NCBI GenBank assembly: GCA_039105265.1
Contig: JAPFFF010000035.1
Location: 186,001-250,000 of the forward strand
Origin: Tritrichomonas musculus
Lineage: Eukaryota > Parabasalia > Tritrichomonadida > Tritrichomonadidae
Length of the DNA: 64,000 nucleotides
Direction of reading: 5' to 3'
Below, piece after piece: positions 1 through 9,986 of this stretch. Every line of letters begins with the position of its first letter. Positions within the stretch are counted from its first letter, which is position 1. The notes under the pieces were generated by a model, which did no database searches, was not told the origin of the DNA, and worked only from the letters and a program-made list of their open reading frames with translations. The translations under genes and the position numbers were made by a program.

Positions 1-1980
1 TGAACAGTCTTTGTTGTCAGTTAAAAGTGGCAGGCATTCTTTGCGCTTCAGAAGCTCTATGGCTGCCTTCTCGTCGTCAAAATAAGCACGTGTGACAAGG
101 TTTTCAAGATCAGTTTGGCACTTGCCGATAACATAGCTGGCTAACTGGAAACCGTTTAAACATAATTTGTCACACAAATTCAATGGATCAGGATTGACGA
201 GTCCGTTTGAGACCATCAAGGCGAAGTAGAGATCTCTTTTCTCGAATAAGTCCTTGGTTAGTTCGACCTTATTCGTGCCTTGGTTAAAAACAAGTAAATT
301 GAGAGCATCGACGATAGAATCTTTTTGTGAAACTTCATTGAAAATGTTGTCGCTTGTTGTTTTTCGATCAACAGTTGTATTAAACGTTTTCTCGTAGAGA
401 TAACGAAGGGCAATGAACAAAAGTGGATTCTTAACATTTTCAGTGTTGAAGTCTTCATTCATTTTTTCTATCGTCTCTATCGGCTTTTGCTTGCATGCAA
501 CAAACGATATCAAAAGAAGGTATCGAAGAACATCGTTCAAATCGTGGCAATCAACGTTAAACTCGTCTATTTTGGAGAGAACAGACGATGGCGTTGAATA
601 TGCAACAGATGGAAAAGTGGTTGGTATTTCACTATCAACTTTTTCTGAAGACACATTCAAAATTGAATCAATCCCTTCAAATTTTTCTTTCTTTGAAAAA
701 GTGACGGCTACACGACAAATGCCAGCAAGGCCACTTAAATGATCACTAGTAACGGCAACAGACTTTAGCTCTGAAATGTGATGTGAAACAGATGAACACC
801 AGAAGGAAAAAACGGTTGGAAAATCGTCTTCTCTCAATTTTTCAACCGAAAGGGATCCAAGGGCCTGAAGTCGCTCTGACAAGGTGAAAACGTTGCCTTT
901 GTTTGTGATAATTTCAATAGGAGTGGGTTCCACTTTTTCAATAACATAATTGGTCACATTGAAAAGTGAATTCATTTGCGTTTTTATTATAGGATCAAAA
1001 TCAATGTCCTTTGAGAATTTAACAGCCATTAAAAAGTTCGGGGTGAAGTGGAAAACTTTATCTTTCTCATATAAAATTTTGGATTCGAAATCTGAATCTA
1101 ATAACATTAAAAATAGTAAGCTTGCATAGTCTGAATTGCAAAATTTGATTGAAAATGGAACCTTCTTGCTTTCTACATAGATAAGAGTTCCATAATATTT
1201 GGTTTGGTCGAGTTTTTCTGTAGATGTTTCGATGGCATTCACAATTTCTGAAAAAGCTGTACTTTTTGGAATAGGGCGCTTGATACGTATATTATTTAAA
1301 TCTTCAAAAATCGATCGAATTAAAATAAAGGTAAATGGCTCTCTCATAGTCGGCATTGAATTAATATCGCATATAAAATCATTTTGAAATTCAAAAATGT
1401 ATTTTGTGCGCTTTTTGAACTCTTCATATGAGTTCAGGCTTGGTTGTTGTAGCTGATAGCAATATATTAAAGAGATTAAAATTGAATAATGGATAATTGA
1501 ATTAAAGGATGGTAGTCTGAAATTATGAATTGTTTTAAACATGTTAAAAGATTCAATTATATCCTCTACTATACCGCAACATTGGATTGTTGGCACGATA
1601 GGAAAATCAATAATTTTAGATGGGACATCAATCTTTTCTTCTGAGATTCCTTCTACAATTTTTAGTAAATCTGGGATTTTCTTTTGCCTTGCTGCGCATA
1701 TTTGTTCAACTTGAGTAGAAATAAAAGAAATTTCGATAATTGATGGAAAGAAAAACGGCTCTATTTCGATTTTACTTTGCAAAGTAAATTTGCGAGTATA
1801 TGAAAGTAAAGATATCCAAGAATCAATTTGCTCATTTGTTAATTCTGATAAACAATAATTAAATGACGAAGTTAAATTCCAAAGATATTTTATATTATCA
1901 ATTGTTGGTTCAAGCGTGTTATTAAAAAGCTTGGTAAGAACGTCGTTTGCTATAAACTGGGGAGAAATTACAGATTCCAT
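1..1980 (-). CDS. Large protein of unknown function, 5' part (runs off left edge)
   Basis: Reading the minus strand from an ATG at 1980 (MESVISPQFIANDVLTKLF...) gives an uninterrupted frame of 660 codons to the edge of the window, so the stop lies outside. I checked this frame line by line and found no stop. The protein is a mixed hydrophobic/charged, probably helical sequence without low-complexity tracts. I do not recognise a domain; a helical-repeat scaffold is possible but unproven. The start is the first Met after stops in the AT-rich upstream region, with a TCATA initiator-like motif about 45 nt upstream. It is divergent from the AadA-like gene at 2238. The real gene is much better supported than the short plus-strand frames overlapping it. 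Confidence 0.8.
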   Translation of the reverse strand, partial: MESVISPQFIANDVLTKLFNNTLEPTIDNIKYLWNLTSSFNYCLSELTNEQIDSWISLLSYTRKFTLQSKIEIEPFFFPSIIEISFISTQVEQICAARQKKIPDLLKIVEGISEEKIDVPSKIIDFPIVPTIQCCGIVEDIIESFNMFKTIHNFRLPSFNSIIHYSILISLIYCYQLQQPSLNSYEEFKKRTKYIFEFQNDFICDINSMPTMREPFTFILIRSIFEDLNNIRIKRPIPKSTAFSEIVNAIETSTEKLDQTKYYGTLIYVESKKVPFSIKFCNSDYASLLFLMLLDSDFESKILYEKDKVFHFTPNFLMAVKFSKDIDFDPIIKTQMNSLFNVTNYVIEKVEPTPIEIITNKGNVFTLSERLQALGSLSVEKLREDDFPTVFSFWCSSVSHHISELKSVAVTSDHLSGLAGICRVAVTFSKKEKFEGIDSILNVSSEKVDSEIPTTFPSVAYSTPSSVLSKIDEFNVDCHDLNDVLRYLLLISFVACKQKPIETIEKMNEDFNTENVKNPLLFIALRYLYEKTFNTTVDRKTTSDNIFNEVSQKDSIVDALNLLVFNQGTNKVELTKDLFEKRDLYFALMVSNGLVNPDPLNLCDKLCLNGFQLASYVIGKCQTDLENLVTRAYFDDEKAAIELLKRKECLPLLTDNKDCS

Positions 1981-2237
1981 TAAAATTTTGGCACTTTTAA
2001 AAATTTATTCTCTAAATTTTATGAAATTTGAAATTTGGAATTTTTGGATTTTTCCTAAAAATAAATAATAGAAAAACGTAAAATTTATGCATCAATTCAA
2101 ATAATAATTGCAATTTTTCAAAAAATAGATAAAATATTCTTTTATTTGGATATAAAAATGATTTTATTTTGAAATATTCAATGAATTCTCAAAAATTGAA
2201 TTGTCGTGAAAATATAAAATAAATACAATATCTATTC

Positions 2238-3056
2238 ATGACAACTAACGAAACTTCAAAAATACAAATATCAGGAAAAGAAAAAGCATTATTGGAAGAT
2301 ATTGCAGCATCATATCAAGAAATATTACAAAATAAACTAGTTGGAATATATGTACATGGATCATTAGCTTTTGGATGTTTTAATTGGGATAAAAGCGATA
2401 TCGATTTTTTGGTTATAACAAATTCAATTCCAACTCAAAAAGAAAAAATCATGATGGTTCAAAAACTGATAGACCTAGAACCATCTTGTCCAAAAAAAGG
2501 TTTTGAAATGAGTATAGTGCTTGAAAAGTATTGCAAACATTTTGTTTATCCAACGCCATACGAATTACATTTTTCAAATACATATCTTTCCAATGCCAAA
2601 GAGAACATTGACCAATATTGTCAGAGGATGCAAGGTACAGATAAAGATTTAGCTGCACATTTCACAGTTACCAAAGCAATTGGCATAACTATTTATGGCG
2701 AAAATTCTCATGATATATTCACAAGCGAAATTCCAAAGGCAGATTTTCTCGACAGTGTGATCCTTGACATTGAAAATGCTAAGGAAGAAATGAGAACAGC
2801 AATTCAAAACCATGATAATGCAACTTTTGTGTATATTACATTGAATTTGTGCCGCGTGTTAGCCTATGTGAAAGATAATGCTGTAATTTCTAAAGAAGAT
2901 GGCGGAAATTGGGGTCTTTCACATTTATCAAATGAATATGAACCTGTTATTAGCGCTGCTTTAGCAAGTTACACGTCTGGCCTTTTAAAATGGGCAGATT
3001 CAGAACTGACAGAAAAATTTGTACAATACATGATTTCTCAGATCATGAATAAATAA
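2238..3056 (+). CDS. AadA-like aminoglycoside nucleotidyltransferase (bacterial type)
   Basis: The 272-aa protein matches the bacterial ANT(3'')/ANT(9) AadA family from end to end. The nucleotidyltransferase core is visible: GSLAFG at 41-46 and the metal-binding DID at 54-56 (pattern GS-x-D-x-D). The catalytic-base glutamate of AadA corresponds to E90 in the FEMSIV segment. The C-terminal helical domain (DUF4111 type) has the family signatures DLAAHFTVTKAIGITIYG, LNLCRVLAY and SKEDGGNW. Family members transfer AMP from ATP to streptomycin or spectinomycin. Length is usual (AadA about 260 aa) and the frame is intact. A eukaryotic AT-rich context with flanking trichomonad genes suggests transfer from bacteria. 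The in vivo substrate is unknown; it may not be an antibiotic. Confidence 0.88.
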   Translation: MTTNETSKIQISGKEKALLEDIAASYQEILQNKLVGIYVHGSLAFGCFNWDKSDIDFLVITNSIPTQKEKIMMVQKLIDLEPSCPKKGFEMSIVLEKYCKHFVYPTPYELHFSNTYLSNAKENIDQYCQRMQGTDKDLAAHFTVTKAIGITIYGENSHDIFTSEIPKADFLDSVILDIENAKEEMRTAIQNHDNATFVYITLNLCRVLAYVKDNAVISKEDGGNWGLSHLSNEYEPVISAALASYTSGLLKWADSELTEKFVQYMISQIMNK

Positions 3057-3266
3057 GAATATTAATCTAGTTTTATAAATCGCCATAATTTTTTTTTTGA
3101 TTATGCATATATAATGGCTAATCATTTTATCATTTTATTTTTTTAAATAGTTATACAAATCTATTTTCAAAAATGACATTATTTAGCAAAGATATTTCAT
3201 TAAACTTGCAAAAAATATTTTTTTTTTTCATTAAACTTTTTGAATTGTTTCAATTTATTTGGCAAA

Positions 3267-4547
3267 ATGACGAGTAGAATCAAACTTCAAACAGAATCTG
3301 TTTTTCAGATACCTCTAGGAAATTATCCGGCAGATTTTACATTTATAGTCAATGGTGAAAATTATGAAACCAATAAGTTAGCTGCGGATTTAATATCTAC
3401 GAAAATTGCAACAATTCATCGATCTGATCCGACATTAAGTGAGTATTCAATTACTACCACTTCTAAAGGCAGCTTTAATACCTTTTTAAGACTGTTGACT
3501 TTCGAAGATCAACCAATTTCAGAAAATGAGATTGCATTTATATCAGAAGTTGTTGAAAAACTTGGGACAGAAAAAATACAAATCAATATTGCAACAGTAG
3601 AAATCAGTTTAGACAATGTTTTTGAACTTCTTAATCTTCATATCAAAAATCCAATATTTTATTCAAACCAGATTTCACAAGAAATTGAATTTCTAAGTGT
3701 CCACTTCTATGAATTGAATGACACTCTTATTAATAAAGCAATAAAATTAGATTACACCATAATAGAAAAAATTATCAGCAACGAAAATCTTTCGCTTTTA
3801 TCAGAAGATCAGCTAATGATATTTATTGACAAACTCTGTTCGATTAACACTGACTATTCAAATTTGTATTCGTATGTTTATTTCAATAATATTTCTAAAG
3901 AAAGAATTGAATGGTTTTTCAATAATTTTGATATTGACAGCATGACACGTGAAACTTGGATGTCACTGTCAAAACTTCTGATTGGGCAAAAGAAAGAAAA
4001 AGTTAGTGAGACACGCTATAGAAATAAAGAATCCCAATTTTTCAAAGAAGTTCCATTTTCAAACAATGATTTGAAAGGAATTTTTAACTTTTTCAAGACT
4101 AATTCAAACATCAAAAGCGAAGTTAATGTAACCTTTTCATCCCTAGGAAACACAGACAGTGATGCCAATCTTATTACTGATATTGAAAACACAGACAGCG
4201 ATTTTTATACAGATAATGAGAAAGATTCATGGATATGTTTTGAATTTAAAAATCATCGAGTTATTCCAACAAACTACACAATAAAGTCTTGTAAAGATGA
4301 TCCTAACCAGTACCATCTAAAGAATTGGATTATAGAAGGATCTAAAGATGGTAAAAGTTGGATGAAAATTGATGAACAAACCAACTGTTCATACCTCAAT
4401 GGGAGCTTTTATAATCATACATTTCCTATTCAAGAAAAAGGCGAATTTAAATTTATTAGAATTCGAATTACTGGGTCAACATGGCTTAAAGAAGGTAATT
4501 ATACTTTAAATATATGTTCAATGGAATTCTATGGCAATATTATTTAA
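3267..4547 (+). CDS. BTB-like / F5-8 type C (discoidin-like) protein
   Basis: The frame is open from 3240, but I prefer the ATG at 3267 (MTSRIKLQTES, 426 aa), which starts the domain directly. The N-terminal ~110 residues (ADFTFIVNGENYETNK...) look like a BTB/POZ-like fold, followed by a helical middle resembling a BACK-like linker. The last ~140 residues form an F5/8 type C jelly roll with WICFEFKNHRVIPTNYTI, NWIIEGSKDGKSWMKID and FKFIRIRITG. This architecture forms a large trichomonad family and is shared by the gene at 46786. The likely role is a protein-protein adaptor, possibly for a cullin ligase, but that is inference. A TCATT initiator-like motif lies 35 nt upstream; the stop is followed by AATAAATAAA-like sequence. 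Confidence 0.78.
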   Translation: MTSRIKLQTESVFQIPLGNYPADFTFIVNGENYETNKLAADLISTKIATIHRSDPTLSEYSITTTSKGSFNTFLRLLTFEDQPISENEIAFISEVVEKLGTEKIQINIATVEISLDNVFELLNLHIKNPIFYSNQISQEIEFLSVHFYELNDTLINKAIKLDYTIIEKIISNENLSLLSEDQLMIFIDKLCSINTDYSNLYSYVYFNNISKERIEWFFNNFDIDSMTRETWMSLSKLLIGQKKEKVSETRYRNKESQFFKEVPFSNNDLKGIFNFFKTNSNIKSEVNVTFSSLGNTDSDANLITDIENTDSDFYTDNEKDSWICFEFKNHRVIPTNYTIKSCKDDPNQYHLKNWIIEGSKDGKSWMKIDEQTNCSYLNGSFYNHTFPIQEKGEFKFIRIRITGSTWLKEGNYTLNICSMEFYGNII

Positions 4548-4626
4548 TAAATAAATTATCATTAAATGTCTCTTATTTTTAAATTTTTTAAATTCATACA
4601 ATTTTGAGATTAATATTTTTTTATTA

Positions 4627-4661
4627 CAGGGCGCGACATTCAAGTTAGGCACTCACTTCAC
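4627..4661 (+). repeat. Left terminal inverted repeat of the outer transposon
   Basis: Perfect 35-bp match to the reverse complement of 29378-29412. It starts CAGGGCGCGACATTC and contains CAAGTTAGGCACTCACTT, which recurs internally. It is preceded by TA. Confidence 0.95.
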
Positions 4662-4662
4662 T

Positions 4663-5092
4663 GGGATTTCCAAGTTAGGCACTCACTTAACTTTTTCTTT
4701 CAAAATTTGAATGATTGTAAAAATACCGCTGGACGAAAAAAATCCACTTTTTGATAAAATGGGATTTCCAAGTTAGGCAATTTGAATGCAAAAAAAAGCT
4801 CTAAAATTAAATATCAATATATCAAAATAGATAATAAAATTATTTTATATTATTATATTATATTTTAAAAACCATTATTTTGGATACAATACAACTTTTA
4901 CGTGGACAGAAAACACTTATAAGTATCTATTTAATGAGATTATTGCATAACTTTTTCTTTATCATATTAATGAGAATAAAACATGCACAGAATAATTTTT
5001 AATAATTTTTATTGCAAAATATATATACTTTTTTTAAACAAATATCTTTCTATATAAAGTTTTTATTCAATTGTGCCTAACTTGAAAATCCC
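4663..5092. repeat. Left subterminal repeats GGGATTTCCAAGTTAGGCA
   Basis: Copies at 4663-4681 and 4761-4779 are in the same orientation as the left terminus; one at 5074-5092 is inverted with one mismatch. They share the AAGTTAGGCA core with the terminal repeat and are probably transposase binding sites. The rest of 4662-5155 is AT-rich non-coding sequence. Confidence 0.85.
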
Positions 5093-5155
5093 ATCTCAGA
5101 AAAAGTTTGAATAAAAATGGTTTTCTAAAGTATTTTTTTTTTCGTAAAAAACTCG

Positions 5156-7891
5156 ATGCAAAATTCACAAAAAATTAATCCAATTCTTTTATCTCAAATG
5201 ATATCTCAATTTGGACCTCCATACGATTCAATCCCGTTTCAATCCTTTAGAGGAATATATAATAAATCAAAAGAAGGTCGAAAAGGTTATATATGCTTCG
5301 CAATATCGTTTTTTCAATTAATTTTTCATTCCGAAGATGTGAAAACTTATTTAAGTACAGAAAATTTACAAAATTCTACCGAAATTTTGCTATCTGATAT
5401 TTTATCCAAAATTACTTCAAATAGACAGTATATTTCAATTTCAATCAAAAATTTCCTATCAAAATGGAAAGGATGGTGTAGTAGCGATGGTCTTTTAGTA
5501 AATGACTCAGAAGATATATCAGAATTTTGTCAATATCTTTTATACTCATGCTCAGAAAAATTTCAAAATTTGTTTTCTATAAAGCTTAATGAAGAGTCAG
5601 CATTTCCGCAAGATTCAGTCTATTATCCAAATTATTTTTTGAGATTAGAAATATCAAATAGTAATATACAAGATTTAATAAATATTTATACACAAAAGCA
5701 TAAAATATTACAATTACCCAAAAATTTATTACTTTATTTACCAAGAATATACGGAACCAAATTTTTTAAAAATGATATAATTATGAATTCTTATATTAAA
5801 GTCAATAATATTAATTACAAATTTGTTGGATGCTCAATTTTTTTAGGAAAATATCCAAAAGGACATTATATTACATATATAAAGTTTTTTGATAAATATG
5901 TACAATTTGATGATGAGCTAGTTTCAAATTTATTTTGCTATCGTAATTGTCCAAGTCAAACTCTAATAGATATTAAAAATGCCGATAATAGGTTAACAAA
6001 ACGATCGGTGTTTATATATTACGCTCAATATAATGGTCAAATTCAAGCCAATGATTGGTCAAAAACCGAAATATTATTCAATAGAGATGTACAATCTATG
6101 TATTATGGAGATCCAACAATTAACTCTCTTTCTAACCAAATAAATCATAGTAATTTAATTTCAAATACTTTTTATTTATTAAACAGTCAGACAATAAGCC
6201 AGGAACAACTAAACAGAGCCATAATACATAGAAATAACAGTCCAAGTAGAACATCTGCTTTAATAGCTTCATCAAACAACAGTCCAAGTAGAACATCTGA
6301 ATTGCGAGCTTCATCAAATAACAGTCCAAGTAGAACATCTGCATTGCGAGCTTCATCAAACAACAGTCCAAGCAGTGCATCTGCTTTAATAGCTTCATCA
6401 AATAACAGTCCAAGTAGAACATCTGCTTTAATAGCTTCATCAAACAACAGTCCAAGCAGTGCATCTGCTTTAATAGCTTCATCAAACAACAGTCCAAGCA
6501 GTGCATCTGCTTTAATAGCTTCATCAAATAACAGTCCAAGTAGAACATCTGCATTGCGAGCTTCATCAAACAACAGTCCAAGCAGTGCATCTGCTTTAAT
6601 AGCTTCATCAAACAACAGTCCAAGTAGAACATCTGCATTGCGAGCTTCATCAAATAACAGTCCAAGTAGAACATCTGCATTGCGAGCTTCATCAAATAAC
6701 AGTCCAAGTAGAACATCTGCATTGCGAGCTTCATCAAACAACAGTCCAAGCAGTGCATCTGCTTTAATAGCTTCATCAAATAACAGTCCAAGTAGAACAT
6801 CTGCTTTAATAGCTTCATCAAACAACAGTCCAAGCAGTGCATCTGCTTTAATAGCTTCATCAAATAACAGAACAATTCAAACTTTCCCTCAACAAGAGGA
6901 AGAAACCGAAAAATCTCAGGAGCAAAATGATACAAATCCATTTGCTGATTTAATTCAAGTAGGAAATAATGCTTTTATTTCAGAACAAACAGTGCGTCTG
7001 AGTTTAAATTCAGAGGAATCGTTAGATGAGGTTGATATCATTGTCGATGATTCAAATGAAAGTTTTAGTGATACTGGTGACTTAGAAAATCATATGCAAA
7101 AAGGCAATAATGCAGAATCATCGAATTCAATTAATCAATACCAAATTATTGAGCAACAAAATCATTTACTTCTTCATAAAAATGAGAACGTTATTGATGA
7201 AACGGTTGAAACAAATTTGTACGGAAAACTTGTATATAACAACATGAATATTCCAGCTGATCCGAAAGATAGAACAGAACCTTCAAAATTTTTAAAATAT
7301 CGTAAAATTTTTAAAATAATCGGTAAAATTTTAAGAAAACTTAACTTTGCAGATCAAGGCCAAACCAATTCAGAAATTTTATTAGACAAACTTCATGTAG
7401 AGAAGGCAAACGGTCAAGAAATATTTGCGCAAGGAGAAAAACTTTATGATATTATTAAAAAGAATGTAAATGAAGACCAAATAAGTGTTGAAAAAATAAT
7501 GAACGATTTTGATCCTATTTTTGAATGGTATAAACAAAGATTTCATTTAGATCCATATCAAAAAGCAAGTTCAGAATATGTTATTGATGAAACATTACCA
7601 AATTCTCATGAAATATTTGCTAATAACATAAATGCTTTTGACATAGATATGTTCCTAAATGGATATAATTATCGAGATGATTTACCTGATGATGTTTTTT
7701 CAATTGAAGAAGAAGAAGAAGAAGAATATATTGGGTTGACTACAACAGATGATGAAGAAGAAAGCATAAATGAAATCGATCAGGATCCTGGTGTTAGTTC
7801 TGTTCTAAATATCACAAATGCACATGAGTTTTCAAATAGTTCACACCCAAAAGCAGCACTACAGAGTATACTAAATGATATTTATAATTAG
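5156..7891 (+). CDS. Transposon-borne USP-type (peptidase C19) deubiquitinase-like protein with Ser/Asn repeats
   Basis: 911 aa. The N-terminal ~290 residues show USP landmarks in order: a Cys box GRKGYICFAISFFQLIFH (putative nucleophile C47), the EDISEFCQYLL segment equivalent to the family's DAxEFLxxLL, and a His box KGHYITYIKFFDKYVQFDDELV with H237 and D253. USPs cleave ubiquitin or ubiquitin-like isopeptide bonds. Residues 360-569 are fifteen 14-residue repeats (NNSPSRTSALIASS and variants), followed by an acidic, probably disordered C-terminal part with an EEEEEEE run. The TAG stop at 7889 is followed in frame by 43 more open codons. It lies upstream of the transposase in the same element and on the same strand. 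The USP assignment rests on motifs seen by eye. Its role in transposition or in protecting the transposase from degradation is speculation. Confidence 0.75.
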   Translation: MQNSQKINPILLSQMISQFGPPYDSIPFQSFRGIYNKSKEGRKGYICFAISFFQLIFHSEDVKTYLSTENLQNSTEILLSDILSKITSNRQYISISIKNFLSKWKGWCSSDGLLVNDSEDISEFCQYLLYSCSEKFQNLFSIKLNEESAFPQDSVYYPNYFLRLEISNSNIQDLINIYTQKHKILQLPKNLLLYLPRIYGTKFFKNDIIMNSYIKVNNINYKFVGCSIFLGKYPKGHYITYIKFFDKYVQFDDELVSNLFCYRNCPSQTLIDIKNADNRLTKRSVFIYYAQYNGQIQANDWSKTEILFNRDVQSMYYGDPTINSLSNQINHSNLISNTFYLLNSQTISQEQLNRAIIHRNNSPSRTSALIASSNNSPSRTSELRASSNNSPSRTSALRASSNNSPSSASALIASSNNSPSRTSALIASSNNSPSSASALIASSNNSPSSASALIASSNNSPSRTSALRASSNNSPSSASALIASSNNSPSRTSALRASSNNSPSRTSALRASSNNSPSRTSALRASSNNSPSSASALIASSNNSPSRTSALIASSNNSPSSASALIASSNNRTIQTFPQQEEETEKSQEQNDTNPFADLIQVGNNAFISEQTVRLSLNSEESLDEVDIIVDDSNESFSDTGDLENHMQKGNNAESSNSINQYQIIEQQNHLLLHKNENVIDETVETNLYGKLVYNNMNIPADPKDRTEPSKFLKYRKIFKIIGKILRKLNFADQGQTNSEILLDKLHVEKANGQEIFAQGEKLYDIIKKNVNEDQISVEKIMNDFDPIFEWYKQRFHLDPYQKASSEYVIDETLPNSHEIFANNINAFDIDMFLNGYNYRDDLPDDVFSIEEEEEEEYIGLTTTDDEEESINEIDQDPGVSSVLNITNAHEFSNSSHPKAALQSILNDIYN
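6233..6862 (+). repeat. 42-bp coding tandem repeat, 15 units
   Basis: Fifteen contiguous 42-bp units encode NNSPS(RT/SA)S(A/E)L(I/R)ASS. Two mosaic sites vary between units (RT or SA; I or R) in an irregular order, as expected from unequal crossover or gene conversion. Because the period is divisible by three, the antisense frames are also open; those are not genes. Confidence 0.95.
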
Positions 7892-8023
7892 ATGAATTTG
7901 TTAGAAAATGATTTTGCAGTTTCAGACTATGCCGAAGATGATAATCATTGTATAGCAGAATGTTACTTTTGGAAAGACAGAATGCCAATTTTAAATATTG
8001 AAGAAATTATTCAAAACATATGA
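7892..8023 (+). CDS. 43-codon frame linking the USP-like gene to the transposase
   Basis: It begins with ATG immediately after the TAG of the USP-like gene, in the same frame, and encodes an acidic 43-aa peptide (MNLLENDFAVSDYAEDDNH...). Its TGA at 8021-8023 overlaps the ATG of the next frame (8020-8022) as ATGA. It may be the original C-terminus of the USP-like protein (stop acquired or read through) or a separate small frame. No domain is recognised. Confidence 0.4.
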   Translation: MNLLENDFAVSDYAEDDNHCIAECYFWKDRMPILNIEEIIQNI

Positions 8024-9316
8024 GAAAAAATGACTCAAAAAAAAAACAAAACCTAAAAGGAATGAATTTAAAAATATCTCAATTAAGAATATTAGTTGAA
8101 CGTGATATATATCGTGCTTTTGTCAACGATCCAAACAATAAATATAACATTGAAAACTTTGCAAGAACTTATTTGAAAGAAACTAATGTAATTGAAACAA
8201 CTCCCTCAAGTGTGTTCTGTTATAAATTACACAAAGGTATCCCGCTTGATAAGAATGTTATGTCACAAAAGAATTTGCAAAACAAATTGTATAAATTTAT
8301 TAAATTACCAGAAGAAAAAAAAACAATTATTAGAATATCATCCAGAGCTTGCTTCTCATGGAGGTTTTAGGAAAGAAAATGTAAAAGTGACAGATGAAAC
8401 AATTAAATGCTTGGTAACATTAATTATTGACTTTCCTAATCTATCAGCCAGAGCAATTACTTCTTATATAAATTCTCCATTCGGGACAAACTATGAAAAT
8501 CCACTAGATCATCGAACAATTCAGAGATATATGAATAATCTTGAATTCACTTTTAAACAATCTTCGTTTTCACCTCCAAACAGAAATTCGATTGGTTTAC
8601 GCATTTTTAGAGTTGCATGGTGTAAAATAATTGAAAAAGTTATTAGTAACGATAATGTTTTGATAGGATTTATCGACGAAGCATCTATCACTACGAATGA
8701 AGGGCCAAAAAAAGGTAGATCATTTATTGGAATAACTCCTGTTGTGAATTGTCCGCTAAGTAAAGTGAAAGTGTCTGTATTGTCTCTAGTTCTTCCTGGA
8801 TTTGGTGTTTTATATCAGTTTTATGATGGTTCAGTCAATAACATACAATACTCAAATTTTCTCAAAGAAACTGTCAGGTTCATTAGAAAGCACATATGCA
8901 ATAACAAAACCGAAATAATATTTATAGAGGACAACTGTCCTATCCATTCTACTTCTACAGTCGAAAATACCATTCAAAACTTAAAGATTGCACTCATTCC
9001 TATTGTTCCTTACAGTCCTTCACTTAACGGCGTGGTTGAAGGTTTATTCAGTTATGTGAAAAATCATTTCTTTCGTGTAATTGAACAAACAGATGAGGAT
9101 GAAATCAAAAATGAAATAAAAGATAACTGGAGGGAAATTATAAACAAATCTTTTGATTTAAAAGAAGCACATTCATTATATAAAGAATGGATATTAAGAA
9201 TGAAACAATGCAAAAACGGTCAACCAATTTATTCTGGCCATGTAGAAGACGATAATTCAATACAAATCGACTTTAATCGTTTGCAATACATAACTGTTGA
9301 CCGAATTAAAACTTAA
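8020..9316 (+). CDS. DDE transposase of the Tc1/mariner-IS630 group, in two overlapping frames
   Basis: The N-terminal frame (8020-8370, 116 aa) is basic and probably DNA-binding. The catalytic frame (8192-9316) carries FIDEAS (first D at 162 of that frame), FIEDNCPIHST (second D, 247) and PYSPSLNGVVEGLFSYVKN (E283), with 35 residues between the last two, a DDE_3/IS630-like core. The similarity passes from one frame to the other at a run of nine A (8315-8323), just before EYHPELASHGGFRKEN. One base too many separates the frames, so either the copy is mutated or the A-run is a slippage site. The ATG at 8020 overlaps the preceding TGA. The ends of the element and its TA duplication agree with this family. 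Confidence 0.85.
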
Positions 9317-9981
9317 TCAAAATTAGATTTTAAAACTTCATAACATATATAATAAAACTTTTTTTAACTTGCTTTTTGTTTTTTAACAAATTTGGATAAG
9401 AAAAACCGTATCAAAACGAAATTTATATTTTAAATCAAATTCATATTATTATTTCAAGAGCATTCCTTAATTTAACTTAAACATAAATCAAGATTAAATA
9501 TCATTTTTAACATTTATTTCCATGAATTCATTTTATTTAAATTTTATAGGTTTTTATTTATAAAAAGTCTCATATTTATTTTAATTTAGCAATTTAAATT
9601 TATTTTTTCATATAAACACACAAAAAATGGAATTGCCTCAAAAAAGGACAAAAAAATTTTGTTTATAAATTTATTATCTGTATCATTTAGATGTTTTTTT
9701 GTTGTGTTAGTATCTCTTTGTTTTGGATATGTAGATATCACATATCAAATTAGATATTTTCCAAATCCAGATTTTCCACATGAAGCCAACTTAATTATTA
9801 TTATCAACATTGTAATAAAAAAGATATAGCCAATTTTTTTCTTATTGTTATTATATCAAAACATACAATTCATTAAGCTAATAAATTTAATTTTTTTCAG
9901 AATATGGCCAAATATATTTAGAAAAAAATAAAACAATATTATCCTGAAAATTAAATAACAAAATATAACAGAGATTATGAT
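9317..9981. other. AT-rich non-coding part of the outer transposon
   Basis: Between the transposase stop and the Polinton duplication I see only AT-rich sequence with homopolymer runs. No gene, RNA or repeat is recognisable. Confidence 0.6.
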
Positions 9982-9986
9982 ATAAT
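9982..9986. repeat. Target site duplication ATAAT (left copy)
   Basis: ATAAT directly precedes the AG-starting Polinton end and recurs directly after the other end at 28971-28975. Five to six bp is the usual duplication for this family. Confidence 0.75.

Noticed and set aside
413-1387. Short plus-strand frames at the left edge
   Set aside because: The minus strand is open for 660 codons across the whole region with normal protein composition.
6132-6941. Long antisense frames (269 and 212 codons) with perfect 14-residue repeats
   Set aside because: They are shadows of the 42-bp repeat, whose length is divisible by three; the sense frame carries the USP domain.
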